NCBI GenBank assembly: GCA_025363655.1
Contig: JANYDK010000080.1
Coordinates: forward strand, 31,751 to 95,750
Origin: Deltaproteobacteria bacterium
Lineage (GTDB): Bacteria > Myxococcota_A > Polyangia > Polyangiales > JADJMO01
Length of the DNA stretch: 64,000 nucleotides
Direction: 5' to 3'
The notes beneath the pieces are model-generated. The model had not been told where the DNA came from, ran no database searches, and saw nothing but the letters and a program-made list of their open reading frames with translations. The stretch's first letter is position 1, and every line of letters starts with the position of its first letter. Positions 41,778 through 48,987 of this stretch are shown piece after piece. Position numbers and translations under genes: made by a program.

Positions 41778-43178
41778 TCAAACGACCGAGCAAGTCATGA
41801 CGCCGAGTTGATCGCAAGGGCGGGCGATCTCGAGGGCCACCGGCTCGGGTAAGGCGTCGAGCGCGCAGAGCGCTTGCTGCGGTCGCTCGACCCCGAGCCT
41901 CGCGAGCTGCGGCAGCACCACCGAGTGCAAGACGTCGCGGACGAGCGCTCGCGAGGCGCGACCATCGCAGAGCCCGAGGGCAGATCCGCCGCGCGGTTTT
42001 TCCACGAGCGCGATGTTGTCGCGGTAGTGCCGCTCGACGTCGGCGAGCGCGACCGCCAGGTATTCGCCGAGGCGCACGCGCGCGGGTTCGTCGAGCTGCG
42101 AGAGGCTCGTCGCCAAGAGACGCCACCCGAAGCGCGCGTGTCGGATTTCGTCGCTCCAAATGCGCGTGAGAATTCCGCGGAGGTCGCCGTCCGGCATCTC
42201 GAAGCGTTCGGCGCCGAGGAGCGCCACCGCGGCGGTCTCGGCGAGGCAACAGACCGCGAAGAGGTTGCGCAGCGCGGCCTCCGTGACCTCGACGTCACGA
42301 TGCGCAGGGACTGGTGTCGACTCTGACTCGAAGCGCGCTTGCCCGCCGAGCGCCTCGACGACTGCGCCGCAAAGCACGCCGTGATGCCGCTCATCGTCGG
42401 CAAATGCGCGGCACTGCGCGACGTCGGCGGCGTCGTGACCGGCGAGCGCGAGCTGCATCGCGAGCGATTCGAAGACCGACGACGACCCATACTCACGCAC
42501 CATCCGCCCGCGCCACGTCGCCTGCGCGACCTCGATGAGCGACGCGTCGGCGACGATGCGCGGCATCGAAGCTCGGGCGGCCGCGCGCAGATCGACGAGC
42601 TCGGGCGCATCGAAACTCGGCGTGGTCGGAGTGGTCGATCGAGAATTCATCGCCGGCGGCGGCGGAGGGCCCCACGAGGTGCAGGACGCGCCGCTGGGAA
42701 AGCGAAGGCGCAGACAACAGGCGAAGAGCGCGCCATGCGCCGCGGCGACGTTGCGATCGGCGGCGAACGCGGTGACGTCGAGCTCGTCCTCGTGATCGAG
42801 ATACTCGATGGTCGCGCGGCAACAGGCGATGACCGACGGATCGTCGACACGCGATTCCTCGAAGTAACTGGCGATGCTGGCGTCGGCCGGGAGCGCACCT
42901 TCGAGCACCGGGAGGCAACACGGATAGGCCGCGCCTTCGCTGGGAACGAGCGGAGCGACGTCGCCGTCGGCCGCATCGAAGAGCGGATCGCCCGTCGCGC
43001 CCGAATCGGCGGGCAACGGCGGGAGATCGCAGGCCAGGGCGGCATCGGCGTGTGCGTCGGTGACGATCGGAGCAGCGGGTGCGTCGTCGCTGCAGGCGAC
43101 GAGGGGCGCGGCCGCGACGACACTGGCGACCAGCTTGCCGACGGCGCGCAAGGCGAAGCGGCGCGCGTCGGGGGTCAT
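41778..43178 (-). CDS. Exported ferritin-like lipoprotein
   Basis: 466 residues. The N-terminus (DARRFALRAVGKLVA, then LVAC, Cys29) combines an RR-containing n-region, possibly Tat-dependent, with a lipobox. About 30-180 is a Cys-rich region with paired cysteines (YPCCLPVL, VIACCRATIE, ALFACCLRLRFPSGASC). From about 200 a helical domain has Glu/His motifs of ferritin-like diiron proteins: FESLAMQLALAGH, FADDERHHGVL, CLAETAAVALL, SDEIRHARFGWRL. Tat export would fit a metal cofactor loaded in the cytoplasm. It precedes the ABC importer on the same strand by 34 bases. Reaction unknown. Confidence 0.78.
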   Translation of the reverse strand: MTPDARRFALRAVGKLVASVVAAAPLVACSDDAPAAPIVTDAHADAALACDLPPLPADSGATGDPLFDAADGDVAPLVPSEGAAYPCCLPVLEGALPADASIASYFEESRVDDPSVIACCRATIEYLDHEDELDVTAFAADRNVAAAHGALFACCLRLRFPSGASCTSWGPPPPPAMNSRSTTPTTPSFDAPELVDLRAAARASMPRIVADASLIEVAQATWRGRMVREYGSSSVFESLAMQLALAGHDAADVAQCRAFADDERHHGVLCGAVVEALGGQARFESESTPVPAHRDVEVTEAALRNLFAVCCLAETAAVALLGAERFEMPDGDLRGILTRIWSDEIRHARFGWRLLATSLSQLDEPARVRLGEYLAVALADVERHYRDNIALVEKPRGGSALGLCDGRASRALVRDVLHSVVLPQLARLGVERPQQALCALDALPEPVALEIARPCDQLGVMTCSVV

Positions 43179-43248
43179 TCGGGGAGAAGTCTACGCGCCC
43201 GCGCCCGGGCTCGCACCCGCGGCATACCTCGTGCTGTCAGCACGCCGC

Positions 43249-43575
43249 ATGATCGCTCCGGCGCGACGCGCAGCCTCCCTCCTTCTTCTTCTCTCCACTC
43301 CCCTCCTCCTCACACTCGCCTGCACGGTCTACAACCTCTCCCCCGCCCCTGGAGCAGGCGTATTCGCAGCGACGGGCGTCATCGGAGCCGGCGCCGATCG
43401 TGCGGTCACCGACGACTGCTGGAGCACGTGTCCGTACGGACGACGCTGCGATCACAAGACCGGCATGTGTGAGGCAGAGCAATCAGACGGCGGGGTCGGG
43501 GTTGGTCTCGACACAGGTGACGCGGGTGACGGCGGCGTCGCGGGTGACGCAGGGGACGCACAGTCGTCGGATTGA
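43249..43575 (+). CDS. Small lipoprotein with one Cys cluster and Gly/Asp tail
   Basis: 108 residues from ATG 43249; GTG 43231 is an alternative. Signal peptide ends LLTLAC (Cys25). The mature part has DDCWSTCPYGRRCDHKTGMC, a compact disulfide-type motif, followed by a Gly/Asp/Ala-rich tail (VGVGLDTGDAGDGGVAGDAG). Function unknown. It is divergent from the ferritin-like gene, 70 bases apart. Confidence 0.7.
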   Translation: MIAPARRAASLLLLLSTPLLLTLACTVYNLSPAPGAGVFAATGVIGAGADRAVTDDCWSTCPYGRRCDHKTGMCEAEQSDGGVGVGLDTGDAGDGGVAGDAGDAQSSD

Positions 43576-43654
43576 GTGGTCGGCTCCGAGCTCTCGCTAT
43601 CTGCGCGAGGGCGGGCGTGGGCGGACGCGGGCGCAGGCGCGGTTCTCCTCTTCT

Positions 43655-44026
43655 CTACGGCTTCTTCATATCCTTCGACTTCACCACACACGCAAAAATG
43701 CAGCCCATCGCGTCGTCTTGGGTCTTCTGCTTCCCGCACTCGACGAGGCAGTCGTAGGTCGGCTTGTCGCTCTTGCGCAGCTCGGCCATCTCCTTCACGC
43801 ACTTCTTCATTTCGGTTTCGTTCGCCAGCTGACCCCCGTCCTTCGACTCGAGCATCGCGAAGCGCTCGCAGAGTTTGCGCGCGTCGAGCTCCTCGGTGGA
43901 GCCGGGACTCCACTTGGGTGGCACGAAGCGGGAGGGCGCTGGATCGCGCGGCGGCTCGTCGCCGGATGGCTTCGAGCACGCAGTCGAGAGCATGAGCAGG
44001 AGGACGAGCGACACGGCGCGCGGCAT
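43655..44026 (-). CDS. Small Cys-containing lipoprotein
   Basis: 123 residues. Signal peptide ends STAC (Cys17), then a Pro/Ser linker and a helical Cys-containing domain: KLCERFAML, MKKCVKEMAEL, YDCLVECGKQ, AMGCIFACVV. The spacing resembles small helical-hairpin disulfide proteins seen repeatedly in Polyangia lipoproteins. No function known. Divergent from the lipoprotein at 44106. Confidence 0.72.
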   Translation of the reverse strand: MPRAVSLVLLLMLSTACSKPSGDEPPRDPAPSRFVPPKWSPGSTEELDARKLCERFAMLESKDGGQLANETEMKKCVKEMAELRKSDKPTYDCLVECGKQKTQDDAMGCIFACVVKSKDMKKP

Positions 44027-44105
44027 CGGAAGAGAATCGACCCGCGGACGGTCGTTGTCATCTGGGGTCGCTGGATGATCCCGATCGGGTAGTCTCGCTC
44101 GACCG

Positions 44106-44522
44106 ATGCGTCCTTCGAAAATCTACTCGACGCTCGCGTTCTCGGCGCTGCCGGTCCTCCTCGCGATGGCCGGCTGCACGAGCCTCGAGCAAGGTGCGAA
44201 GGAGCACTTCGCGCAGGAGTTCAGCTGTCCGATGGAGCGCATCGAGGTCCGCAAGCGCGACGATCTCCAGCCGTCCGAGGTGTCGCTCGGCGGCCAGGCG
44301 AAACCTCCGGCGGAGGTGGCGAAGGATCCGGAGAGGCTCGCCGTCTGGAAGAAGGACCAGCAGAAATACGCCGACGACATGAACGACCGAATGACGGTCT
44401 TCGAGCTGCGCGGCTGCGGTCACCGGGTTCTCTACAGCTGCGCACGTGCGGCGAAGAGCAACGGCGGAAACGGGATCGGCTGCTTCCCGGGCGACTATCC
44501 GTCCGGCGCCACGAAGTGGTGA
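44106..44522 (+). CDS. Small Cys-containing lipoprotein (paralogue of 21990-22343)
   Basis: 138 residues. Signal peptide ends MAGC (Cys24). The mature core is EHFAQEFSCPMERIEVRKRDD, a charged insert, then VFELRGCGHRVLYSC, and a Gly-rich end. The arrangement of Cys, the I/V-E-V strand and GCG-x4-YxC is shared with the 117-residue lipoprotein at 21990-22343, which lacks the insert. Function unknown. The stop is followed after about 30 bases by the first palindromic 40-bp element. Confidence 0.75.
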   Translation: MRPSKIYSTLAFSALPVLLAMAGCTSLEQGAKEHFAQEFSCPMERIEVRKRDDLQPSEVSLGGQAKPPAEVAKDPERLAVWKKDQQKYADDMNDRMTVFELRGCGHRVLYSCARAAKSNGGNGIGCFPGDYPSGATKW

Positions 44523-44554
44523 GGCTTCTCCGGGCGAAGTCGACGTGTCGGAGC

Positions 44555-44594
44555 GTTCTGGCACCAGAACGAATTTTTCGTTCGTTTCGTTCGT
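44555..44594 (+). repeat. Palindromic 40-bp element, copy A
   Basis: GTTCTGGCACCAGAAC, an inverted repeat with 7-base arms, is followed by GAATTTTTCG and a TTCGTTTCGTTCGT run. It lies 14 bases before the ATG of the excisionase-like gene, covering its likely promoter, and matches copy B at 38 of 40 positions. Confidence 0.88.
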
Positions 44595-44608
44595 CGTAGT
44601 CTCTGGTG

Positions 44609-45037
44609 ATGGCGAAGGTCGAAGATTGCCAGCGTGCGGTTGCAGCGCTCGCGCCATTGCTCCGCAAGAAGACACCGCCGCTCCTCCCGATGCGCATCGG
44701 CACCGGGGCGACTGCCGTCACGCTCCTGCTCCCGAGAAGCGTCTTGCCGCTCCTCGCCGAAGTGCTCGCGACGTTGGCGAACGGGCGGGACGTCGCCGTC
44801 ATCGCCGCCGACCAGGAGCTCTCGACGCAGGAGGCCGCCGCGCTGATGAACATGTCGCGCCCGACCGTGGTGAAGATGCTCGACGCCGGTGAGCTCGGGG
44901 GTCGCAAGGTCGGCGTACGCCGCCGCGTCCGCGCCAGCGACGTCGAGGACTGGGTGGGACAGCGCGAGGCGATTCGCCGATACGTCGACGAGCTCCTCAC
45001 TACCGCGCCAGCGGTGGCTCGGCGCCGCCGGCGGTAG
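44609..45037 (+). CDS. Excisionase-family helix-turn-helix DNA-binding protein
   Basis: 142 residues from ATG 44609. The N-terminal 70 residues include a hydrophobic stretch (TAVTLLLPRSVLPLLAEVL). The HTH_17/excisionase domain follows at about 72-125 (ELSTQEAAALMNMSRPTVVKML, with GRRKVG-like wing VGVRRRVRASDVEDW). The C-terminus is Arg-rich. Proteins of this layout often act as antitoxins with a PIN-domain toxin encoded downstream, but no toxin gene is present. The gene is bracketed by two direct copies of the palindromic 40-bp element, which may be its own operators. Confidence 0.85.
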   Translation: MAKVEDCQRAVAALAPLLRKKTPPLLPMRIGTGATAVTLLLPRSVLPLLAEVLATLANGRDVAVIAADQELSTQEAAALMNMSRPTVVKMLDAGELGGRKVGVRRRVRASDVEDWVGQREAIRRYVDELLTTAPAVARRRRR

Positions 45038-45087
45038 ATCGACGCCGCTACCGATGCCCCTCACCCGTCACCCGTCAGAGGACGTCC

Positions 45088-45127
45088 GTTCTGGCGCCAG
45101 AACGAATTTTTCGTTCGTTTCGTTCAT
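45088..45127 (+). repeat. Palindromic 40-bp element, copy B
   Basis: GTTCTGGCGCCAGAAC here is a perfect 16-bp palindrome, followed by the same GAATTTTTCG and TTCGTTTCGTTC tail as copy A. It lies 50 bases after the excisionase-like stop codon, in the same orientation as copy A. Confidence 0.9.
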
Positions 45128-45142
45128 CGCCCGCGGACCGCG

Positions 45143-45181
45143 AAAAGCGAAGAGCCCGCCCCCGTTTGGCAGGGCGAGCTC
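45143..45181 (-). terminator. Rho-independent terminator after the DUF4331-like C-terminal gene
   Basis: On the minus strand GAGCTCGCC pairs with GGCGGGCTC (nine pairs, one G-U) around a 12-base loop and is followed by TTCGCTTTT. It begins about 27 bases past the stop codon at 45208. Confidence 0.7.
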
Positions 45182-45207
45182 CTCCAGTCGTTCACGCGTC
45201 GATGCGA

Positions 45208-45924
45208 CTAGTGTGGCGCCGCCAGATACGGGAAGGACGTGACCTTCGCGCGATCGGGGGTCGCGACGCCGTCGGTGACGCCGGAGAGCGCGCCGAGAGC
45301 GAGCATCGAGTACGTCTGCTTGATCGGGTCGTAGCCCGGCATGCGTCCACCGCAGTCGCCGTTCTTCAAGAGCGCGGTCGCGTCGGCTTCGACGGCGAGA
45401 TACGTGCTGCAGGTCGTCGCGTCCGACTTGATCCACAGTCGATCGTCGGCGAGCACGCCGGCGAGCGTCGCGTAGCGGGTGGCGTCGGTCTTCGTCTTGT
45501 CGGCGAAGACTTGGTTGCCGCAGATCGTGTCGAGCGCATCGAGGATGCCGAGGTTCTTCTCGACCTCCGCGGTGTACTTGGTCGCCCAAGTCGACGGATC
45601 TTTGTTGCCGTTCCAGTCGTCCTTGGCCGCCTGCTTGGTGCTCTCGTTGGGATCGAAGGCATGGTTCAGCGCCGTGTTGACCGCGGGACGACCCATGCGG
45701 TCGAGCTGCTCACCGAGCGCCGGCGGGGCCGGGGGACCCGCGTCGGCCGTGTCGGTGCCGAGGGTGTCGGTTCCGTTGGTGTCGGTCGGTGTGTTGCTGT
45801 CGCCGGGCGTGCCGGTGTCGGCCGGCGTGCCGCTGTCGCTGCTGCTGCTGCTGCAGCCGATACCGAGTGCGGCGGCGAGGGCGAGGGGGACGAAGAACGT
45901 GGTGAAGTGTGAGGTGGTCTTCAT
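45208..45924 (-). CDS. Lipoprotein resembling the C-terminal half of DUF4331
   Basis: 238 residues from ATG 45924 with GTGAGGAA upstream. Signal peptide ends GIGC (Cys24), then a Ser run and a Thr/Asp/Gly linker. The body contains LGEQLDRMGRPAVNTAL and NHAFDP, characteristic of the C-terminal part of DUF4331 proteins. The N-terminal part is encoded by the gene immediately upstream (eight bases away), so the usual single protein is split into a soluble exported part and a lipid-anchored part. DUF4331 function is unknown. Confidence 0.78.
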   Translation of the reverse strand: MKTTSHFTTFFVPLALAAALGIGCSSSSSDSGTPADTGTPGDSNTPTDTNGTDTLGTDTADAGPPAPPALGEQLDRMGRPAVNTALNHAFDPNESTKQAAKDDWNGNKDPSTWATKYTAEVEKNLGILDALDTICGNQVFADKTKTDATRYATLAGVLADDRLWIKSDATTCSTYLAVEADATALLKNGDCGGRMPGYDPIKQTYSMLALGALSGVTDGVATPDRAKVTSFPYLAAPH

Positions 45925-45932
45925 GGTGTTCC

Positions 45933-46652
45933 TCACGGAGCCTTGTTGGTGCTGGCCCACACCGAGACGTAGGGGCCACCCTTGTTGACGAGGGTCTTGT
46001 CGACGAGGAGGACGAGCGACAGCGTGTTGGCCGTGGTGAAGTCGTCTTCCTGCGTCTTCGCGACCACCGTGCTCGAGGTCTTCTCCTTGAGGAGATTTCC
46101 CAGCGCAGTGGCGGTGTCGGCGGAGAGCGCCGGGCAACCGCTGGTGTCGAAGGTCAAGCTGGCCGCAGCACCTTCGACGGTGGTGACCGTGTCCTTGAAA
46201 CCTTGAAGGTTGAAATAGAACGGGTCGGAGCGCATGCCAGCGAAGACCTGCACCTTGCCGCTCGCGCTCTTCAGCGGAGTCGCGGCGCTGCTGGCGTCAC
46301 CGGTGACGTAGTCGTCCGTTCCCACCCAGCAGCTGATCTTCTGCGCCGCATCGAAGGTGCAGATGACGTCCGACGAGGCCTTGGTCTCGCCGAACTTGGT
46401 GCCGCTGGTGGTGTGGAAGACGTACCGAACCGCATCGCCGAACTTCGCGGTCGCGCCAGCAAAGGGCGTGACCGTCATTCCAAGCACGAAGTTCGAGCCG
46501 TCGACGAAGCTGAAGACGTCGTTGATGTCGGACGTCGGATCGGCGGTCGTCTTCGTCGAGTCTCGGTGGTCCGCCGACTCTGCGGGCGTGGTCAGCCCGG
46601 CAAAGGCGAGCGTCGCCCCAAGGAGCATCAGCCCCTTCCATTGCTTTTTCAT
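45933..46652 (-). CDS. Exported DUF4331 N-terminal-type protein
   Basis: 239 residues from ATG 46652, with GGGAGATC upstream. A Sec signal peptide cleaved near AES/ADH leads to SADHRDST, then DINDVFSFVDGSNFVLGMTV, both hallmark motifs of DUF4331. Strands continue to YVSVWAST at the end. About half the length of typical full DUF4331 proteins; the rest is in the downstream lipoprotein gene. Probably secreted to the periplasm and partnered with it. Confidence 0.82.
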   Translation of the reverse strand: MKKQWKGLMLLGATLAFAGLTTPAESADHRDSTKTTADPTSDINDVFSFVDGSNFVLGMTVTPFAGATAKFGDAVRYVFHTTSGTKFGETKASSDVICTFDAAQKISCWVGTDDYVTGDASSAATPLKSASGKVQVFAGMRSDPFYFNLQGFKDTVTTVEGAAASLTFDTSGCPALSADTATALGNLLKEKTSSTVVAKTQEDDFTTANTLSLVLLVDKTLVNKGGPYVSVWASTNKAP

Positions 46653-46994
46653 GCATGATCTCCCGCCGGGAAAACCGGCTTTCATTCCAAGAAGGAACGG
46701 CAGACGCCGAACCTCATTCGCGAAGGCGAAGGCGAACTACCTGGGCTGCACGACGCGTACCGGTGGCTTCCGCGCTCGATCGCGAGGACGAGCTCGCGCA
46801 GATCCATCGGCAGATACGGCCTTCTCCGCTTTCGCCGAGCAACGTCATCGATCGTCATCGATCGTCATCGGACGTCATCGGACGTCATCGGACCGCAGCC
46901 CTCCGAGGCAATCCGCCTCGGTCGCTACGCGAGCGCCACGGGGGTGACCGAGACCGCCGCCGTCTCGAGGTGGACGACTCGGCGTCCCCGCCCA
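46653..46994. other. Non-coding gap with a 10-bp tandem repeat and a hairpin
   Basis: 342 bases between two minus-strand genes. No open frame with coding character was seen. It contains five tandem copies of a 10-bp unit (consensus RWCGTCATCG, 46841-46890) and, 12 bases later, a hairpin CCGAGGC-AATCC-GCCTCGG (46903-46921) without a T-tract. The gap should hold the promoter of the DUF4331 gene at its left end. Confidence 0.7.
46841..46890. repeat. Five tandem copies of a 10-bp unit
   Basis: Five consecutive 10-mers share CGTCATCG with two variable leading bases (AA, AT, AT, GA, GA). The period is close to one helical turn, so a bound protein would contact each copy on the same face. Confidence 0.88.
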
Positions 46995-48761
46995 TCACCT
47001 CGGTTGCGAGGCGATCGCCAGGTTCGCCGCGGTGTCCGCGTCGACGAGCTGCACGTGCGGCGGAAGGAGCTTTCCGAGCGCGAGGAACGAGTTTTCGAGC
47101 GTCAGCCCGCCGTCGCTGGTCATGTACACCCAGGTGATCGTCCCCTTCGGGTACGCGGCGATCTCCGCAGCCATCAGCTCCGGGGTGAGCCGAAAGGGAT
47201 CGCTCTCGCTGTCGATGCCCCGCCACTCGCGCGGTCGGAAGAGCGCCAGCCGGCCTCCGTCGGCGTCTTTCAGCACCTCGAAGAACCGTTCGTCGGGCCA
47301 CCACGGGAAGGCCTCGAAGGCGAAGGGAACGTTGACCGGGAAGATTCCGCGGATCGATCCGTTCTTCAAATACTTCGGCAGGAAGTGGTCCTCGGCGTCG
47401 TGCCACGTCCCGACCGAGTCCCAGTTCACGCTGCCCGTCAGCCCGAGGACGCATGCGTCCCGACCCGTCGCCTCGACGAAGCGGTTCTGAACGTCTTCGG
47501 CGAGCGACGACGGATACGCGTAGAGGTGCCCGCTCGGCGGGAGGACGAAGGAGTCGCGCTTCGTCCGGTGGCTCTGCGCGTAATACCAAGAGAGGACGTC
47601 GGGCGCGAGGTGCGTGAGGTGCGGGGAGATGCTCCAGGTGAGCGGCGCACAGGCGCTGGGGCTCGCGTCGCAGGCGGCGATGCGCCGCTGGAACCAGTCG
47701 CGGCGCGTCGTCAGCATGTACTGGATGTTGTCGCCGTCGCCGACGACGAACGCGACGTACGTCTTCTCGGCGTCGTAGGTCACGGCCGCGGCCGGGTTCT
47801 GCACCACCGCGCCCGCCTCGGTGATCGCCGGGGCGCGCGTCGAGAAGAACGAGAGATTGCCCGCCTCGCTGGCGATGGCGCCCATGTCGTGCGAGTCGAG
47901 ACAGCCCGTTTGCGCCTCGTAGAGGTAACCGCCCAGTACGTTCCAAGAGTTGTTGTAGCCATACACCCCGAGGGGTGTCGGCCACCGGCCCGCGGCGACG
48001 ATGCCGCTCAGCACGTCCCGCTCGGGATGCCCTTTGGTGCACCCGTTGACCAGGAACGCCACGAACAGTTTCTCGGAGAAGACGAAATCGACCAGCGCCG
48101 GCTTCATCTCCTGGTTCAACGCCGGCGACCTCGGCTCGCTCGGGTTCTGATCGTAGCCGGGGTTGAGCATCGCGAGGCCCGTCGTCTGCGCGCCGAACTT
48201 GGCGAAGACGTACGGCGTCGCGAGCAGAGGGGTGTTCTTGTCCGCGAGCTCGACGACGGCGTCGAACACTGGGCTGGCGCACGTCGTTTTTTGGCCGTCG
48301 TCGAGGGGAACGGCGCCGAGCGCGGCGGCGGCCGTGAGCACGTTCGGCAGGAGCGCCTTCTGCTTTTCGTAGTCGTAGCGAACGCATGCGGGAAACGCGG
48401 CGACGCACGAGGCGAGGAATGATTCCGCGCCGACGGTCACCGCAGCAGAGAGGCCAAGCTCCCTCAACCACCCGAGGTCGTGCGGGTCCGCGTCGAGGTA
48501 CACCGAGCCGCCGGATTTGCGGTTCGCGAGCCCTGCGCACGCAGCGACGGCGAGCTGCGTCGAGGGCGGGAGGCCAAGGTCGAGGTGCACGACCGTGATC
48601 GGCTGAGGCGAAGGCTTCGCGCGCGACGGGTCGTACGTGCCGCACCCAGGCGGGACCTTCTGCGGCACGGGGTCCTTGATCGCGTCTGCGCCGCCCTTGC
48701 CGCACGAGGAGGCGAGGGACATGGCGAGGAGCAAGAGGCCGAGAGACGAGCGTTTCGGCAT
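46995..48761 (-). CDS. GxGYxYP-domain lipoprotein
   Basis: 588 residues from ATG 48761. Signal peptide ends LASSC (Cys20). The mature protein has an N-terminal Rossmann-like region (about 50-200), then the GxGYxYP domain: FVVGDGDNIQYML, LTWSISPHL, LSWYYAQS, and LPPSGHLYAYP, the last being the motif that names the family with His-Leu in place of Gly-Tyr. The family is proposed to be glycan-active (glycoside-hydrolase-like). It is divergent from the kinase at 48988 across a long inverted repeat. Confidence 0.8.
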   Translation of the reverse strand: MPKRSSLGLLLLAMSLASSCGKGGADAIKDPVPQKVPPGCGTYDPSRAKPSPQPITVVHLDLGLPPSTQLAVAACAGLANRKSGGSVYLDADPHDLGWLRELGLSAAVTVGAESFLASCVAAFPACVRYDYEKQKALLPNVLTAAAALGAVPLDDGQKTTCASPVFDAVVELADKNTPLLATPYVFAKFGAQTTGLAMLNPGYDQNPSEPRSPALNQEMKPALVDFVFSEKLFVAFLVNGCTKGHPERDVLSGIVAAGRWPTPLGVYGYNNSWNVLGGYLYEAQTGCLDSHDMGAIASEAGNLSFFSTRAPAITEAGAVVQNPAAAVTYDAEKTYVAFVVGDGDNIQYMLTTRRDWFQRRIAACDASPSACAPLTWSISPHLTHLAPDVLSWYYAQSHRTKRDSFVLPPSGHLYAYPSSLAEDVQNRFVEATGRDACVLGLTGSVNWDSVGTWHDAEDHFLPKYLKNGSIRGIFPVNVPFAFEAFPWWPDERFFEVLKDADGGRLALFRPREWRGIDSESDPFRLTPELMAAEIAAYPKGTITWVYMTSDGGLTLENSFLALGKLLPPHVQLVDADTAANLAIASQPR

Positions 48762-48832
48762 GAGCTTCGGTCCGAGCTCGCCGTGGCGACGAGGTCCGTC
48801 GAACATACACGGCGACGAGCCGAGAGGTCACC

Positions 48833-48885
48833 GCGCTCCGCGCCACGTGGTGGCTGCGGCGGAGGCCACGTGAGGAGCGGAGCGC
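48833..48885. promoter_or_regulatory. Composite inverted repeat with two CACGTG cores
   Basis: Outer arms GCGCTCCGC (48833-48841) and GCGGAGCGC (48877-48885) are perfect complements. Inside are CCACGTGG (48843-48850) and CCACGTG (48866-48872). It lies midway between the divergent starts of the GxGYxYP gene and the Ser/Thr kinase, so it could act on both. The binder is unknown; on RNA it could also fold as a long hairpin. Confidence 0.6.
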
Positions 48886-48987
48886 ACCATTTCGCCACAC
48901 CTGTGCAGCTTCGCCGCATGGCGGTCAGCAACTGCCCCGGTTTGGGCTCATCGGACGCCTCTGCGCCCACGGCCCGGTCATTGCTAA

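Noticed and set aside
44609..45037. Complete toxin-antitoxin pair
   Set aside because: The HTH protein resembles antitoxins but no PIN or other toxin gene lies beside it.
46841..46890. Tandem repeats considered as a CRISPR array
   Set aside because: The unit is only 10 bases with no spacers and no cas genes nearby.
46903..46921. Hairpin considered as a terminator for the minus-strand gene ending at 46995
   Set aside because: A seven-base stem without a following T-tract on either strand, so intrinsic termination is not supported.
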